Of a stretch of DNA of 64,000 bases, positions 51,087-59,813 are shown piece by piece. The stretch covers positions 1-64,000 of the forward strand of contig CALANW010000011.1 of assembly GCA_937926145.1 (NCBI GenBank), written 5' to 3'. Under the pieces are notes generated by a model. That model searched no databases. It was not told the DNA's origin and worked only from the letters and a program-made list of their open reading frames with translations. The stretch is from an uncultured Ruminococcus sp. GTDB taxonomy: Bacteria; Bacillota; Clostridia; Oscillospirales; Ruminococcaceae. The translations under genes and the position numbers were made by a program. The number at the start of each line of letters is the position of its first letter. Positions within the stretch are counted from its first letter, which is position 1.

Positions 51087-53439
51087 AAAGTTTCCAAAGC
51101 TCCTCAGCATACTGAGTAACTGTTCTGTCGGAGGAGAACTTGCCGCTGTTTGCAATGTTCATCCAGCACTTCTTCGAGAATACTTCTCTGTTCTTGTAGT
51201 CGTAGAGAGCGCGGAGCTTTGTATCTACATAGCCCTCGAGGTCTGCGAGGAGGAAGTAGTTATCGGGCTTGTGCCAGCTCGTGCCGTTGATGAGTGCGTT
51301 ATAAAGCTCGCCGAACATACCCGTGTCGCCGTCATTGAATGTGCCGTCAACGAGGGTATTTACTATACGCTTTACGCGCTCGTTCTTGTAGTAGATCTTC
51401 TCCTTCGGTCTGTATGTTGGCTTGATCTTTTCGATCTCCTCAACGCGGCAGCCGAAGATGTACTCGTTCTCCCAGCCTGCTTCTTCAACGATCTCGACGT
51501 TTGCGCCGTCAAATGTACCGAGGGTAACTGCGCCGTTGAGCATAAACTTCATATTGCCCGTACCTGAAGCTTCAAGACCTGCTGTGGAGATCTGCTCGGA
51601 GATATCAGCGGCAGGGATAAGCTTTTCTGCATAGGAAACGTTGTAGTTCTGAACGAAGATAACTTTGAGCTTATCTCTTGTTTCGGGGTCATTGTTTACA
51701 AGGTTTGCGACCTCGTTGATGTACTTGATGATGCCCTTTGCTCTGCGGTATGCAGGAGCAGCCTTTGCGCCAAAGATGAATGCTGTCGGCTGGAGATCGG
51801 GAAGCTTATGCTCCTTGATCTGGAAATAGAGGTCCATTATCGAGAAAGCATTGAGAAGCTGACGCTTATATTCGTGCAGACGCTTTACCTGAATATCAAA
51901 TACAAAGTCGGGGCTAAGAAGAACGCCCTCGTGCTTTGCAATATAGTCGCAAAGCTGCTGCTTCTTTGTGCGCTTGATCTCCATAAAGCGGTTGATAGTA
52001 TCTCTGTCATCGACAAATTTTTCAAGCTGCTTGAGTTCGGAAAGGTCTGTTATCCAGCCGTCGCCGATCTTTTCCGTGATAAGGGAAGAAAGCTCCTCGT
52101 TGCAAAGTCCGAGCCATCTTCTTGGTGTGATGCCGTTTGTCTTGTTCTGGAATCTTTCGGGGAAGATATCGTACCAGTCCTTGAGAACGTCATTCTTAAG
52201 AATTTCCGTATGAAGCTGTGCAACGCCGTTCGTGTGGGAAGAAGCGAAGATAGCCATTCTTGCCATGTGGATACGGTCGCCGTCATAGATAAGCTTCTGA
52301 TTGATCTGATTTTCGGTCTGACCGATAGAAGCAAGGTACTTTTTGAGGTGCTCGTTGATGAGCAGAACGATCTCGTAAACGGTAGGAAGAACGCTCTTAA
52401 AAAGGTCAGCGTTCCACTTTTCGAGTGCTTCTGCCATAACGGTGTGGTTGGTGTAGTTGCAGGTCTTCTGTGTGATGTCGAATGCCTCGCCGAAGCTCAT
52501 ACCCTCTTTGAACATAAATATTCTGATGAGTTCGGGGATAGCAACTGTCGGGTGAGTATCGTTGAGCTGGAGTGCAAAGCACTTTGCAAACTCGGAGAAG
52601 TCATTTCCGTGAGTTTTCTTGTACTTTCTTATGATATCCTGAATTGAAGCCGATACGAAGAAATACTGCTGCTTTAAGCGGAGGCGAAGTCCCTTTTCGT
52701 AGTTGTCATTCGGGTAAAGAACATCGGAGATAGCTTCGGCAAGAACTGTGCTTTCGGAAGCCTTTTCATAGTCCTGTCTGTCGAATGCGCCGAAGTCGAA
52801 GCCCTTTACGGGTTCAGCCTGCCAAAGACGAAGCGTGTTTACAGCCTTTCTGCCGTAGCCGATGATAGGAACATCGTAAGGAACAGCCATAACGGACTGA
52901 TCGCCGAAGTCAACTCTTACAGCGTCCGATTCACAGCGAACGCTCCAAGCATCGCCGTAAGCGAGCCAGTTATCTGCGGTTTCCTGCTGGAAGCCGTTGC
53001 CGATAGACTGCTTGAAAAGGCCGTAGCGGTAGCGGATACCGTAACCGTCGAGCGGGATATCGCAGGCAGCAGCGGAATCAAGGAAGCAGGCTGCAAGTCT
53101 GCCAAGACCGCCGTTGCCGAGAGCAGCGTCCTCAACTTCTTCCATACAGTTGATGTCAATGCCGTTTTCAGCAAATATCTGCTTTGCTTCATCGAGAAGT
53201 CCTGCGCAGTAAAGATTGTTGTAAACCGCACGTCCCATAAGGAACTCAGCGGAGAGATAGTATGCTCTTCTGCCGCTTGCGTGGCGGTTCTCGGTTTCGT
53301 TCCAGAGCGGAATGATGTCGCTCATAACAGCTCTTGAAACAGCGTTATGGAGCTGCTTGACGGTGGCGTTTTTGATATCGGTCCTGCCGTCGGTCATAAG
53401 ATTCTCATTGATCTTTGCAAGGAATTGTGCCTTATCCAT
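51085..53439 (-). CDS. glgP: Glycogen/maltodextrin phosphorylase
   Basis: Releases glucose 1-phosphate from alpha-1,4-glucans. The 784-residue GT35 enzyme has ALGNGGLGRLAACFLDS, LNDTHPTVAIPEL, TNGITPRRWL, and the PLP-Lys motif EASGTGNMKFMLNGAVTLGT. All catalytic regions are intact. It is monocistronic, with its own promoter. The stop codon lies in the right arm of composite repeat II. No glgA, glgB or glgC is nearby, so the glycogen genes are dispersed. Confidence 0.95.
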   Translation of the reverse strand: MDKAQFLAKINENLMTDGRTDIKNATVKQLHNAVSRAVMSDIIPLWNETENRHASGRRAYYLSAEFLMGRAVYNNLYCAGLLDEAKQIFAENGIDINCMEEVEDAALGNGGLGRLAACFLDSAAACDIPLDGYGIRYRYGLFKQSIGNGFQQETADNWLAYGDAWSVRCESDAVRVDFGDQSVMAVPYDVPIIGYGRKAVNTLRLWQAEPVKGFDFGAFDRQDYEKASESTVLAEAISDVLYPNDNYEKGLRLRLKQQYFFVSASIQDIIRKYKKTHGNDFSEFAKCFALQLNDTHPTVAIPELIRIFMFKEGMSFGEAFDITQKTCNYTNHTVMAEALEKWNADLFKSVLPTVYEIVLLINEHLKKYLASIGQTENQINQKLIYDGDRIHMARMAIFASSHTNGVAQLHTEILKNDVLKDWYDIFPERFQNKTNGITPRRWLGLCNEELSSLITEKIGDGWITDLSELKQLEKFVDDRDTINRFMEIKRTKKQQLCDYIAKHEGVLLSPDFVFDIQVKRLHEYKRQLLNAFSIMDLYFQIKEHKLPDLQPTAFIFGAKAAPAYRRAKGIIKYINEVANLVNNDPETRDKLKVIFVQNYNVSYAEKLIPAADISEQISTAGLEASGTGNMKFMLNGAVTLGTFDGANVEIVEEAGWENEYIFGCRVEEIEKIKPTYRPKEKIYYKNERVKRIVNTLVDGTFNDGDTGMFGELYNALINGTSWHKPDNYFLLADLEGYVDTKLRALYDYKNREVFSKKCWMNIANSGKFSSDRTVTQYAEELWKL

Positions 53440-53548
53440 TGTATAAATACCCTCATTTCAGTTGATTTATGGTTGAATTTTTGAAAAAAGCAAGTCGGAA
53501 AGCCATTTTCGCCCAAAACGGAACCTCTTTCCAACAAAATTACACTTT

Positions 53549-53577
53549 ATTTTACCATATTGCTTTAAAAAAGTCAA
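53549..53577 (-). promoter_or_regulatory. Promoter of glgP
   Basis: On the minus strand TTGACT (53572-53577) and TAAAAT (53549-53554) with a 17-bp spacer, about 105 nt before the glgP start. Confidence 0.7.
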
Positions 53578-53640
53578 TGTTGCGAGCCTATATTTGTGCA
53601 AAGCTACAAATTTTAGCGTGATATGTTGTAAAGGGTAATA

Positions 53641-54345
53641 TTACTGCAAACAAAAATCGGTGGAAAAGTCATTTTTTCGTATATTTCTAACGGTCAGAGC
53701 GTTCTCATTCACCGAAAAATCAACATCGAAGCCGCCGTAGGACATCGAATAGACCCTTTCGGGGTCGTTCTGATACTGCGGCCGAGGATCTTGCGCAAGG
53801 ATTTCCGTCAGCTCCGCCGAAAGCTCTTTTCCCACAAGCTTTTTCAGCTCATCGGGGAAAATGACCGACAAAACGGGAGCATTAGTGTCCAATGAGAATC
53901 CGTTTACGGCATCGGGATGACTGTCGGTGTAGGAAAGATACGGTTTTACGTCGATTATTGGCGTTCCGTTCATAAGGTCAGCGCCGCGGACGTATATCAC
54001 GGGTGAATCCTTTTCATCAAAGCTGACCCTTTCAAGCTTCACCGAGGAAAGACCTATCGAATTCGGTCGGAACGGCGAACGCGTTGCAAAAATACCCATT
54101 CGCCTGTTTCCGCCGAGCCGCGGAGGGCGCACGGTCGGGGAAAAGCCGTCGGTCTTTGCCTTTGAAAAAAGCCACAGCAGCCATAAATGCGAATAGCCGT
54201 CAATGCCCCTGAAGGCTTCGGGGATACGGTATTCGGGTTCAAAAACGATACGGGAAACAACATCGGCAAGACCGCTCTGCCGCGGAACGCCGAATTTTTC
54301 CGTAAAGCTGTTTTCGATATGTGCGATTATTTTAAGTTCGTTCAT
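53641..54345 (-). CDS. trmO: tRNA (t6A37-N6)-methyltransferase TrmO
   Basis: Predicted SAM-dependent N6-methylation of t6A37 in tRNA-Thr. The 234 residues contain the YaeB/TrmO beta-barrel signature GIFATRSPFRPNSIGLSSVKLE, FRGIDGYSHLWLLWLF and IIDVKPYLSYTDSHPDA. It lies immediately upstream of glgP on the same strand but has no evident link to it. Confidence 0.92.
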   Translation of the reverse strand: MNELKIIAHIENSFTEKFGVPRQSGLADVVSRIVFEPEYRIPEAFRGIDGYSHLWLLWLFSKAKTDGFSPTVRPPRLGGNRRMGIFATRSPFRPNSIGLSSVKLERVSFDEKDSPVIYVRGADLMNGTPIIDVKPYLSYTDSHPDAVNGFSLDTNAPVLSVIFPDELKKLVGKELSAELTEILAQDPRPQYQNDPERVYSMSYGGFDVDFSVNENALTVRNIRKNDFSTDFCLQ

Positions 54346-54412
54346 TTTCGTTTGTCCTTTTTGGATTTATACATTTATTTTATCAGATACGGACGGGAAA
54401 AGCAACAATTTA

Positions 54413-54613
54413 AATTCGAAATTAGAAATTCGGAATGCGGAATTATTTCTGCTCCGCAAATTTACGACAAAAACCGAGTTTTCGTAGGGACGGATCATAT
54501 ATCCGCCAAATAAATGCAAGATTTTGTTCCGCAAAACAGAAATATAATGTAATGGACGGGTTGCCCGTCCCGCGCCGCAAGGCGTTTTCTGACGAATTCC
54601 ATATTCCGAATTA
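54413..54613. repeat. Composite intergenic repeat IV (trmO/cdaA gap)
   Basis: The left array (54413-54446, AATTCGAAATTAGAAATTCGG) and a short right array (about 54594-54613) are in inverted orientation. Between them are GTAGGGACGGATCATATATCC, and GGACGGGTTGCCCGTCC with GCGCCGCAAGGCG. The gap 54346-54701 otherwise holds only the cdaA promoter. Transcription is divergent here, so this copy is not at a gene 3' end. Confidence 0.7.
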
Positions 54614-54631
54614 AAATTTGTCTTTTTCCTA

Positions 54632-54661
54632 TTGAAAAAAGCCGCAGTGTTGTGCTATAAT
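54632..54661 (+). promoter_or_regulatory. Promoter of cdaA-cdaR
   Basis: TTGAAA (54632-54637) and TATAAT (54656-54661), 18-bp spacer, about 35 nt of leader. Confidence 0.75.
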
Positions 54662-54701
54662 TATAGTAATACTGCAAAAATACAGAAAGGCGGAAACGGT
54701 T

Positions 54702-55634
54702 TTGGAGAATCTGTACACTCTGCGCTCGCTGATAACGAGTATCTTGCCGATAACATTCTGGGATATCCTCGATATTGCCGTACTTGCCGTTATTCTTTAC
54801 AAGGGCATAAGCATCGTAAAGGAAACGCGCGCAGGCGGTCTGCTGAAAGGTATCGCCGTGCTTGTTATCGCGTATCTTTTAATGGAGCTTTTCCAGATGA
54901 AAGCTATGGCTTACATTATGAAGAGCGTTTTCAACATCGGTCTGCTTGCGCTGATAATCCTTTTCCAGCCTGAGCTTCGCCGTGCTATCGAAAAAATGGG
55001 ACGCTCAAAGCTCACGAAAGTCCCGTTCATCTCGTCCATAGGCTCGGAGAACAGCGACACCGCCGCTTCAAAGTGGAACGATGCTATCGAAGCTATCTGT
55101 GATGCCTGCGAGGACTTGTCCGCGACGACTACGGGCGCGCTCATCGTTATCGAGCGTGAATCAAAGCTCGGCGAACAGATCGACACGGGTACTATACTTA
55201 ATGCGAAGCCCTCAAAGGAGCTTTTCGGAAATATTTTCTGGAAGAACACTCCTCTTCACGACGGCGCAGTCATAATGCGTGACGGCTACATTCTCGCCGC
55301 TGCCTGCTTCCTGCCGAAGCCGCAGAAAGAGGAAACGATAAACAAGGCACTCGGCTCACGTCACCGTGCGGCTATCGGTATGAGCGAAAACTCGGACGCT
55401 ATCGTTATCGTCGTTTCGGAGGAAACTGGCGTTATCTCCATTGCCGAGAACGGCAGCCTTGAACGAGGCTTCTCGCGCGACAGCCTTAAAAAGTATCTCC
55501 GCGACAAGCTTATCCCCGAAAAGCCGCAGAGAACGGCAAGAACGCTTCCGCCGTCCGATAAAAAGCCGCTTTTCATCGGCAGAAAGAGAAAAGAAAAAGC
55601 AGAGGAGGTAAGCTCCAATGAAAAAAATAATTGA
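54702..55634 (+). CDS. cdaA: Diadenylate cyclase CdaA
   Basis: Makes cyclic di-AMP from two ATP at the membrane, controlling potassium and osmolyte balance. The 310 residues have three N-terminal transmembrane helices (to about 83) and a DAC domain with the catalytic PLHDGAVI and GSRHRAAIGMSE motifs. Start TTG 54702, with AGAAAGGCGG upstream. It overlaps the YbbR gene by 17 bp. The basic, low-complexity tail is typical. Confidence 0.96.
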   Translation: MENLYTLRSLITSILPITFWDILDIAVLAVILYKGISIVKETRAGGLLKGIAVLVIAYLLMELFQMKAMAYIMKSVFNIGLLALIILFQPELRRAIEKMGRSKLTKVPFISSIGSENSDTAASKWNDAIEAICDACEDLSATTTGALIVIERESKLGEQIDTGTILNAKPSKELFGNIFWKNTPLHDGAVIMRDGYILAAACFLPKPQKEETINKALGSRHRAAIGMSENSDAIVIVVSEETGVISIAENGSLERGFSRDSLKKYLRDKLIPEKPQRTARTLPPSDKKPLFIGRKRKEKAEEVSSNEKNN

Positions 55635-56958
55635 CATCATCTCGGACTTCTTCCGCAGAATATTTGAAAAAGACCTTTCGCTGAAAATTTTCTCTATCCT
55701 CTGCGCGATAGTGATATGGTTCGCTGTTTCGATAAGCGTTTACCCGACAATAGATCAGGTCGTTTACAACGTTCCCGTCACGGTCGAGCTTCAGGGCACT
55801 TACGCCGAGGCGCACAACTACAAGGTCATAGAGCAGAGCGTTCAGACCGTCGATGTTTATCTGCGCGGCGACCGTTCGCAGATAGGCAGCATCAAGGCTG
55901 ACGACATAAAGGTATCGGCTTCGGCTGAAAACGTAATAAGCCCAAGAGAATACAGTCTTCCGCTCGATGTAAGCTCAAACAGCGGAAAGACTTTTACCGT
56001 AACGAAGATAACCCCCTCGGACGATGTGGGTTCTTCGATAGAATATATCTACGCTTCCTTTGACGAAGTCGTAACAAAGGAGATAAAGCTTTCGCCCGTT
56101 CTTGACCGTCTGCACGTTGCGAGCGGTTATATCGTTGACGATGACGATGTTGCCGTTGCACCGAACACTATCGAGATAACAGGTCCGAAGGACGATGTTG
56201 AAAAGATCGACAGCGCATACTTCTATGTCGATACAGAGAGTGAACTTTCTTCAAGCTATGAATACACCGCCGAAAGTCCGACTATCTACAGCAGTGACGG
56301 CGTTGCTCTCAGCGGCAACGACAGCATCACATTCAGCAGAACAAGCTTCAGCGTAAGTATCCCCGTATACAAAAAGCAGGTTCTTCCGCTCGAAGTTGCG
56401 ATAACGAACGCACCGTCCAGCTTTGACGTTGACGCGTTCCGCGAGAAGCTCCAGCTTTCCGTTTCCGAGCTTGAAATAGCCGCTCCTGCCGATGAGATAA
56501 AGGACGTTTCCGCGATAACGATAGGCACTATCGATATGCGCGAAGTTGACATCGGTTCGGTATTCACATTCAACACTGCCGACTTCCTCGGCGAGAATTA
56601 TCAGAACCTCAGCGGCATCGACACCATTTCCGTTGTATGCCCGAGCGAGGGACTTTACAAGATCGCAATGACTATCCGCGGCAGCTCCGTTCAGATAATC
56701 AATGCCCCTGCGCAGTTCGATTATGACATCATAACCTCCGGCTTCACACTGTTCTTCATCGGCTCGGAGGAAAGCATCAATCAGATATCCTATATCGATG
56801 TTGTTGCGCAGATAGACTTGCTCAATTATGAGCTTGAAGCACGCGACTACAAGCTGCCCGTAACGTTCTCAACGCCTGCTTATGACGATGTTTGGTGCAT
56901 AAGCTCGGACGGTCTGCTCTCGCCAAAGGCTATAGTAACATTTACATTAAAATCATAG
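55618..56958 (+). CDS. cdaR: CdaA regulator CdaR (YbbR repeats)
   Basis: 446 residues. An N-terminal transmembrane helix (about 18-38) is followed by four extracellular YbbR-like repeats of 80-90 residues, marked by VELQGTYAEAHNYKV, the PxxVxVxGxxxxI-type lines (PNTIEITGPKDDVEKIDSAY) and an internal repeat pattern. It binds and regulates CdaA. glmM, which usually follows in Bacillus, is not here; a tandem repeat and a flavoprotein follow. Confidence 0.92.
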   Translation: MKKIIDIISDFFRRIFEKDLSLKIFSILCAIVIWFAVSISVYPTIDQVVYNVPVTVELQGTYAEAHNYKVIEQSVQTVDVYLRGDRSQIGSIKADDIKVSASAENVISPREYSLPLDVSSNSGKTFTVTKITPSDDVGSSIEYIYASFDEVVTKEIKLSPVLDRLHVASGYIVDDDDVAVAPNTIEITGPKDDVEKIDSAYFYVDTESELSSSYEYTAESPTIYSSDGVALSGNDSITFSRTSFSVSIPVYKKQVLPLEVAITNAPSSFDVDAFREKLQLSVSELEIAAPADEIKDVSAITIGTIDMREVDIGSVFTFNTADFLGENYQNLSGIDTISVVCPSEGLYKIAMTIRGSSVQIINAPAQFDYDIITSGFTLFFIGSEESINQISYIDVVAQIDLLNYELEARDYKLPVTFSTPAYDDVWCISSDGLLSPKAIVTFTLKS

Positions 56959-57150
56959 TGGGGAAGCCCCACGGCAAATTCGCGCCACGCTTCACTTCGT
57001 TCCGCTCGTTTTTGGGAGAACGGGGTGAGGTGTTCGCGAATAAAGTTTGTTTGACAGCCCAACAATAGGAACCGAGTGGGGAAGCCCCACGGCAGATTCG
57101 CGTCATGCTCCACTTCGTTCCGCCCGTTTTGGGAAAACGGAGTGAAGCAG
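56958..57150 (+). repeat. Tandem direct repeat after cdaR (two units, 118 bp apart)
   Basis: Two units, 56958 to about 57028 and 57076 to about 57148, share GTGGGGAAGCCCCACGGCA, ATTCGCG, CACTTCGTTCCGC and a CGTTTT...AACGG block. Each unit has a GTGGGG/CCCCAC hairpin and a second hairpin at CCGCTCGTTTT/AACGGGGTG. The first unit starts on the last base of the cdaR stop codon. Related sequence appears at 14364-14400. The 260-bp gap has no gene: the short minus-strand frames across it are repeats of the same segment. Confidence 0.75.
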
Positions 57151-57218
57151 AGCGAAGCGCATCTCCGCAAAGCCGCATAGTATGTGCGGCTTCACTTTTA
57201 TAAAGAAAAGGAACTTTT

Positions 57219-58796
57219 ATGGCAATAATCATCTCTCAAATAAAAACTTCGATAAGCGCAGGCACGGACGATATCACTGCCGCTGCGCTAAAAAAGCTCG
57301 GCATAAATCAAAACAGTGTGAAATCCTGCCACCTGCACAAAACCTCGCTCGATGCGCGAAATAACAGCGATATAAAGCTTGTTTCGTCCGTATGGATAGA
57401 GCTTGACAGCGAAAAAGCAGAAAAAGCACTCTGCGAACGTGACAAAAGCTGTTCTTATGTCGATCAGAGCATCGAAATTATGCCGCCGAAAACAAATATC
57501 ACCAAGAAAAAGGTCGTTATCGCAGGCTTTGGACCTGCAGGAATGTTCTGTGCGCTCACGCTTGCCGAATACGGCTTTGAACCGATAGTTCTCGAACGTG
57601 GAGCGGCTGTTGACGAGCGTGTAAAAGCTGTCGAAAGCTTCTGGCACGGCGGAGCTTTCTCCGAGCAGACGAATGTACAGTTCGGCGAGGGCGGCGCAGG
57701 CACTTTTTCGGACGGAAAACTCACAACGCGCATAAAAGACCCTATGTGCAGACGAATTTTGCAGCGCCTTGTCGAATTCGGCGCACCGCAGGAGATACTC
57801 ACGAAAGCAAAGCCTCATATCGGCACGGACAAGCTCCGCAGTATCGTAAAAAGTCTGCGAAGCCGTGTTATCGAGCTTGGCGGCGAAGTCCGCTTCAACA
57901 CAAAGCTTGACGATATCATAATAAAAAACGGCGCTGTTGCCGCCGCTGTCGCAAACGGTCAGGAGATCCCCTGCGATGCTGTCGTGCTTGCACTCGGACA
58001 CAGCGCAAGGGACACCTTTGAAATGCTCCTCGGCAAAGGCGTTTTCATTGAACCGAAGCCGTTCTCGGTCGGAGTTCGCATCGAGCATAAGCAGACCGAT
58101 GTTGACCGTTCGCTTTATGGCAAAGCGGCTGGAACTCCAAGACTGCCAAAGGGAGAATATCAGCTTTCCCACCGCCGCAACGGCAGGGGAGTTTACACAT
58201 TTTGTATGTGTCCCGGAGGAATGGTAGTTCCGTCGCAGAGCGAGGAAAACACGGTCGTTACGAATGGTATGAGCGAGTTTGCCCGTGACGGCGAAAACGC
58301 AAATGCGGCTGTTGCTGTCGGAGTTTCGCCCGATGATTTCGGAAAAGAGCCGCTTGACGGCGTTATCTTCGCACGAAACCTCGAACGAAAAGCATTTGAG
58401 CTTGGCGGCAGGAACTATAAAGCGCCTGCATCGACCGTCGGAAAGCTTCTCACGGGAAAAGGTTCGCTCGCCGAGAGCAATATAAATCCGACATACGCAA
58501 GAGGACTTGCGGAATGTGACCTTGTGGAGCTTTTCCCAAGCTTCGTCACGGAAATGTTAAAAGAGGGGCTTGCCGATTTTTCGCACAAAATGAAATGCTT
58601 CGGGGATAAAAACGCCGTTCTTACAGCTCCCGAAACGAGAACGTCCTCGCCCGTAAGGATAACGAGGGGCGAAGACCTCTGTTCGCTGAATGTGAAAGGC
58701 TTATACCCCTGCGGCGAGGGTGCAGGCTACGCAGGCGGAATAATGTCCGCCGCCGCTGACGGAATGAACGTGGCAGTACAAATAATTCGGAATTAG
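57219..58796 (+). CDS. FAD-dependent oxidoreductase (NAD(P)/FAD family, COG2509 type)
   Basis: 525-residue flavoprotein. The first 95 residues are a small N-terminal domain, then comes the FAD loop VVIAGFGPAGMFCALTLAEY (about 103-122), the GGAGTFSDGKL stretch and PCGEGAGYAGGIMSAAADG at the C-terminus, which is the distinctive end motif of this dehydrogenase family. The physiological substrate is unknown. GAAAAGGAAC precedes ATG 57219. The last four residues (IIRN) and stop are encoded by the left array of composite repeat III. Confidence 0.85.
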   Translation: MAIIISQIKTSISAGTDDITAAALKKLGINQNSVKSCHLHKTSLDARNNSDIKLVSSVWIELDSEKAEKALCERDKSCSYVDQSIEIMPPKTNITKKKVVIAGFGPAGMFCALTLAEYGFEPIVLERGAAVDERVKAVESFWHGGAFSEQTNVQFGEGGAGTFSDGKLTTRIKDPMCRRILQRLVEFGAPQEILTKAKPHIGTDKLRSIVKSLRSRVIELGGEVRFNTKLDDIIIKNGAVAAAVANGQEIPCDAVVLALGHSARDTFEMLLGKGVFIEPKPFSVGVRIEHKQTDVDRSLYGKAAGTPRLPKGEYQLSHRRNGRGVYTFCMCPGGMVVPSQSEENTVVTNGMSEFARDGENANAAVAVGVSPDDFGKEPLDGVIFARNLERKAFELGGRNYKAPASTVGKLLTGKGSLAESNINPTYARGLAECDLVELFPSFVTEMLKEGLADFSHKMKCFGDKNAVLTAPETRTSSPVRITRGEDLCSLNVKGLYPCGEGAGYAGGIMSAAADGMNVAVQIIRN

Positions 58797-59170
58797 GAAT
58801 TCGTAATGCGGAATTAAATCAATGCGTAATTCGTAATGCATAATGCGTAATTATTTATGCTCCGTAAAATTACGTTGCAAACCCGATTTTTGAACAATTT
58901 CCCCATAAGGGCGGTCACCCGTCCCACGCCGCAAGGTATTATAAAATAAACACCACTGATTTTATCTGATAAAAAGATAAAATCAGTGGTGTTTTGTTAT
59001 GCGATAAAACTTACAAAAATATGCACCCAAAATCGCTTCGCGATTCGGGACGGGCGACAGAGATTTTGGTTAAAATACGGGATTTGCAATGGGCGGATAT
59101 AGAATCCGCCCCTACGAAATTGGTTTTTTACAACAAATAAACGGAGTAAAATAATTCCGAATTCCGAATT
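58784..59170. repeat. Composite intergenic repeat III (flavoprotein/Rrf2 gap)
   Basis: Left array unusually long (58784-58852, two array blocks of GGAATTCG and CGTAATGC type) and right inverted array (59150-59170). Inside, in order: GTTGCAAACCCGATTTTTG with a CCCCATAAGGGCGG block (reverse complement of composite II), CACGCCGCAAGG, a hairpin with a 17-bp stem (AACACCACTGATTTTAT, about 58949-58996), TTTTGTTATGCGATAAAAC, GGGACGGGCGAC and GGGCGGATATAGAATCCGCCC (about 59092-59112). It lies between convergent genes and could terminate both. Confidence 0.8.
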
Positions 59171-59174
59171 AAAT

Positions 59175-59609
59175 TCAAATGCTGTAATCTCCGCCGTTCA
59201 CTGCGCTCTTGTCGAGGATATCCTGAAGCGTGATGCCGCTGAGATATTCGGTTATGACCTTGTACAAGCCCTCCCAGATGTCGATAGTCAGACACTCGGA
59301 ATAGCGTTCACAGTTTGCAGGGTCGCCGTCCAAACAGGCTACGGGGGCAAGGTTTCCCTCGGTCACGCGCAGTATCTCCGCAACGGTATAGTCCTTCGGC
59401 TTTCTTGCAAGCTTATATCCGCCCTGATAGCCGCGGTTCGTGGATAACATTCCCGCGCCGTTGAGAAGCGGCACGATCTGTTCGAGATACTTTTTCGAGA
59501 TGCCCTGACGCTCGGCTATATCTTTCAGCGCAACAAACTCATCGGAACTATGCTGGCTGAGGTCTATCATCATTCGCAGTGCGTAACGTCCTTTTGTAGA
59601 AATTTTCAT
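59175..59609 (-). CDS. Rrf2-family transcriptional regulator with three cysteines
   Basis: 144 residues. An N-terminal winged helix (MKISTKGRYALRMMIDLSQH, then ISKKYLEQIVPLLNGAGMLS and RGYQGGYKLARKP) is followed by a segment with three Cys (CLDGDPANCERYSEC, about 92-106), as in IscR-type members that bind an Fe-S cluster. Spacing here is C-x7-C-x5-C. ATG 59609 follows AAGGAG; the longer frame is not supported. It stands alone; no iscS, iscU or cysteine genes are adjacent, so its targets are elsewhere. Confidence 0.88.
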   Translation of the reverse strand: MKISTKGRYALRMMIDLSQHSSDEFVALKDIAERQGISKKYLEQIVPLLNGAGMLSTNRGYQGGYKLARKPKDYTVAEILRVTEGNLAPVACLDGDPANCERYSECLTIDIWEGLYKVITEYLSGITLQDILDKSAVNGGDYSI

Positions 59610-59658
59610 ATATATTACTCCTTGTATAAAATGCAGCATTATTTTTAAGTCTGCATCT

Positions 59659-59687
59659 ATTATAACATATAATACATATAATTTCAA
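59659..59687 (-). promoter_or_regulatory. Promoter of the Rrf2 regulator
   Basis: On the minus strand TTGAAA (59682-59687) and TATAAT (59659-59664), 17-bp spacer. The AT-rich dyad around the -10 could be an Rrf2 autoregulatory site. Confidence 0.75.
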
Positions 59688-59813
59688 TAGGTTTTCAGGA
59701 AAAATATTTCACAATTTACTGCCTGCAAATTTGGCTGCTTGCTGTGTAAAAAGCTATCATTCGGCTGAAAGCAGCAGGAACGGTCGGTTCGCTTTTTGGC
59801 ATCTGCCGACCTG

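Noticed and set aside
51808..52647. 279-codon plus-strand frame opposite glgP
   Set aside because: Antisense shadow of glycogen phosphorylase.
56880..57232. Two overlapping 96-codon minus-strand frames with internal similarity
   Set aside because: The similarity comes from the tandem DNA repeat at 56958-57150; no Shine-Dalgarno and they overlap cdaR.
57288..58172. 294-codon minus-strand frame opposite the flavoprotein
   Set aside because: Antisense to an intact FAD-binding enzyme; no ribosome binding site or recognisable domain.
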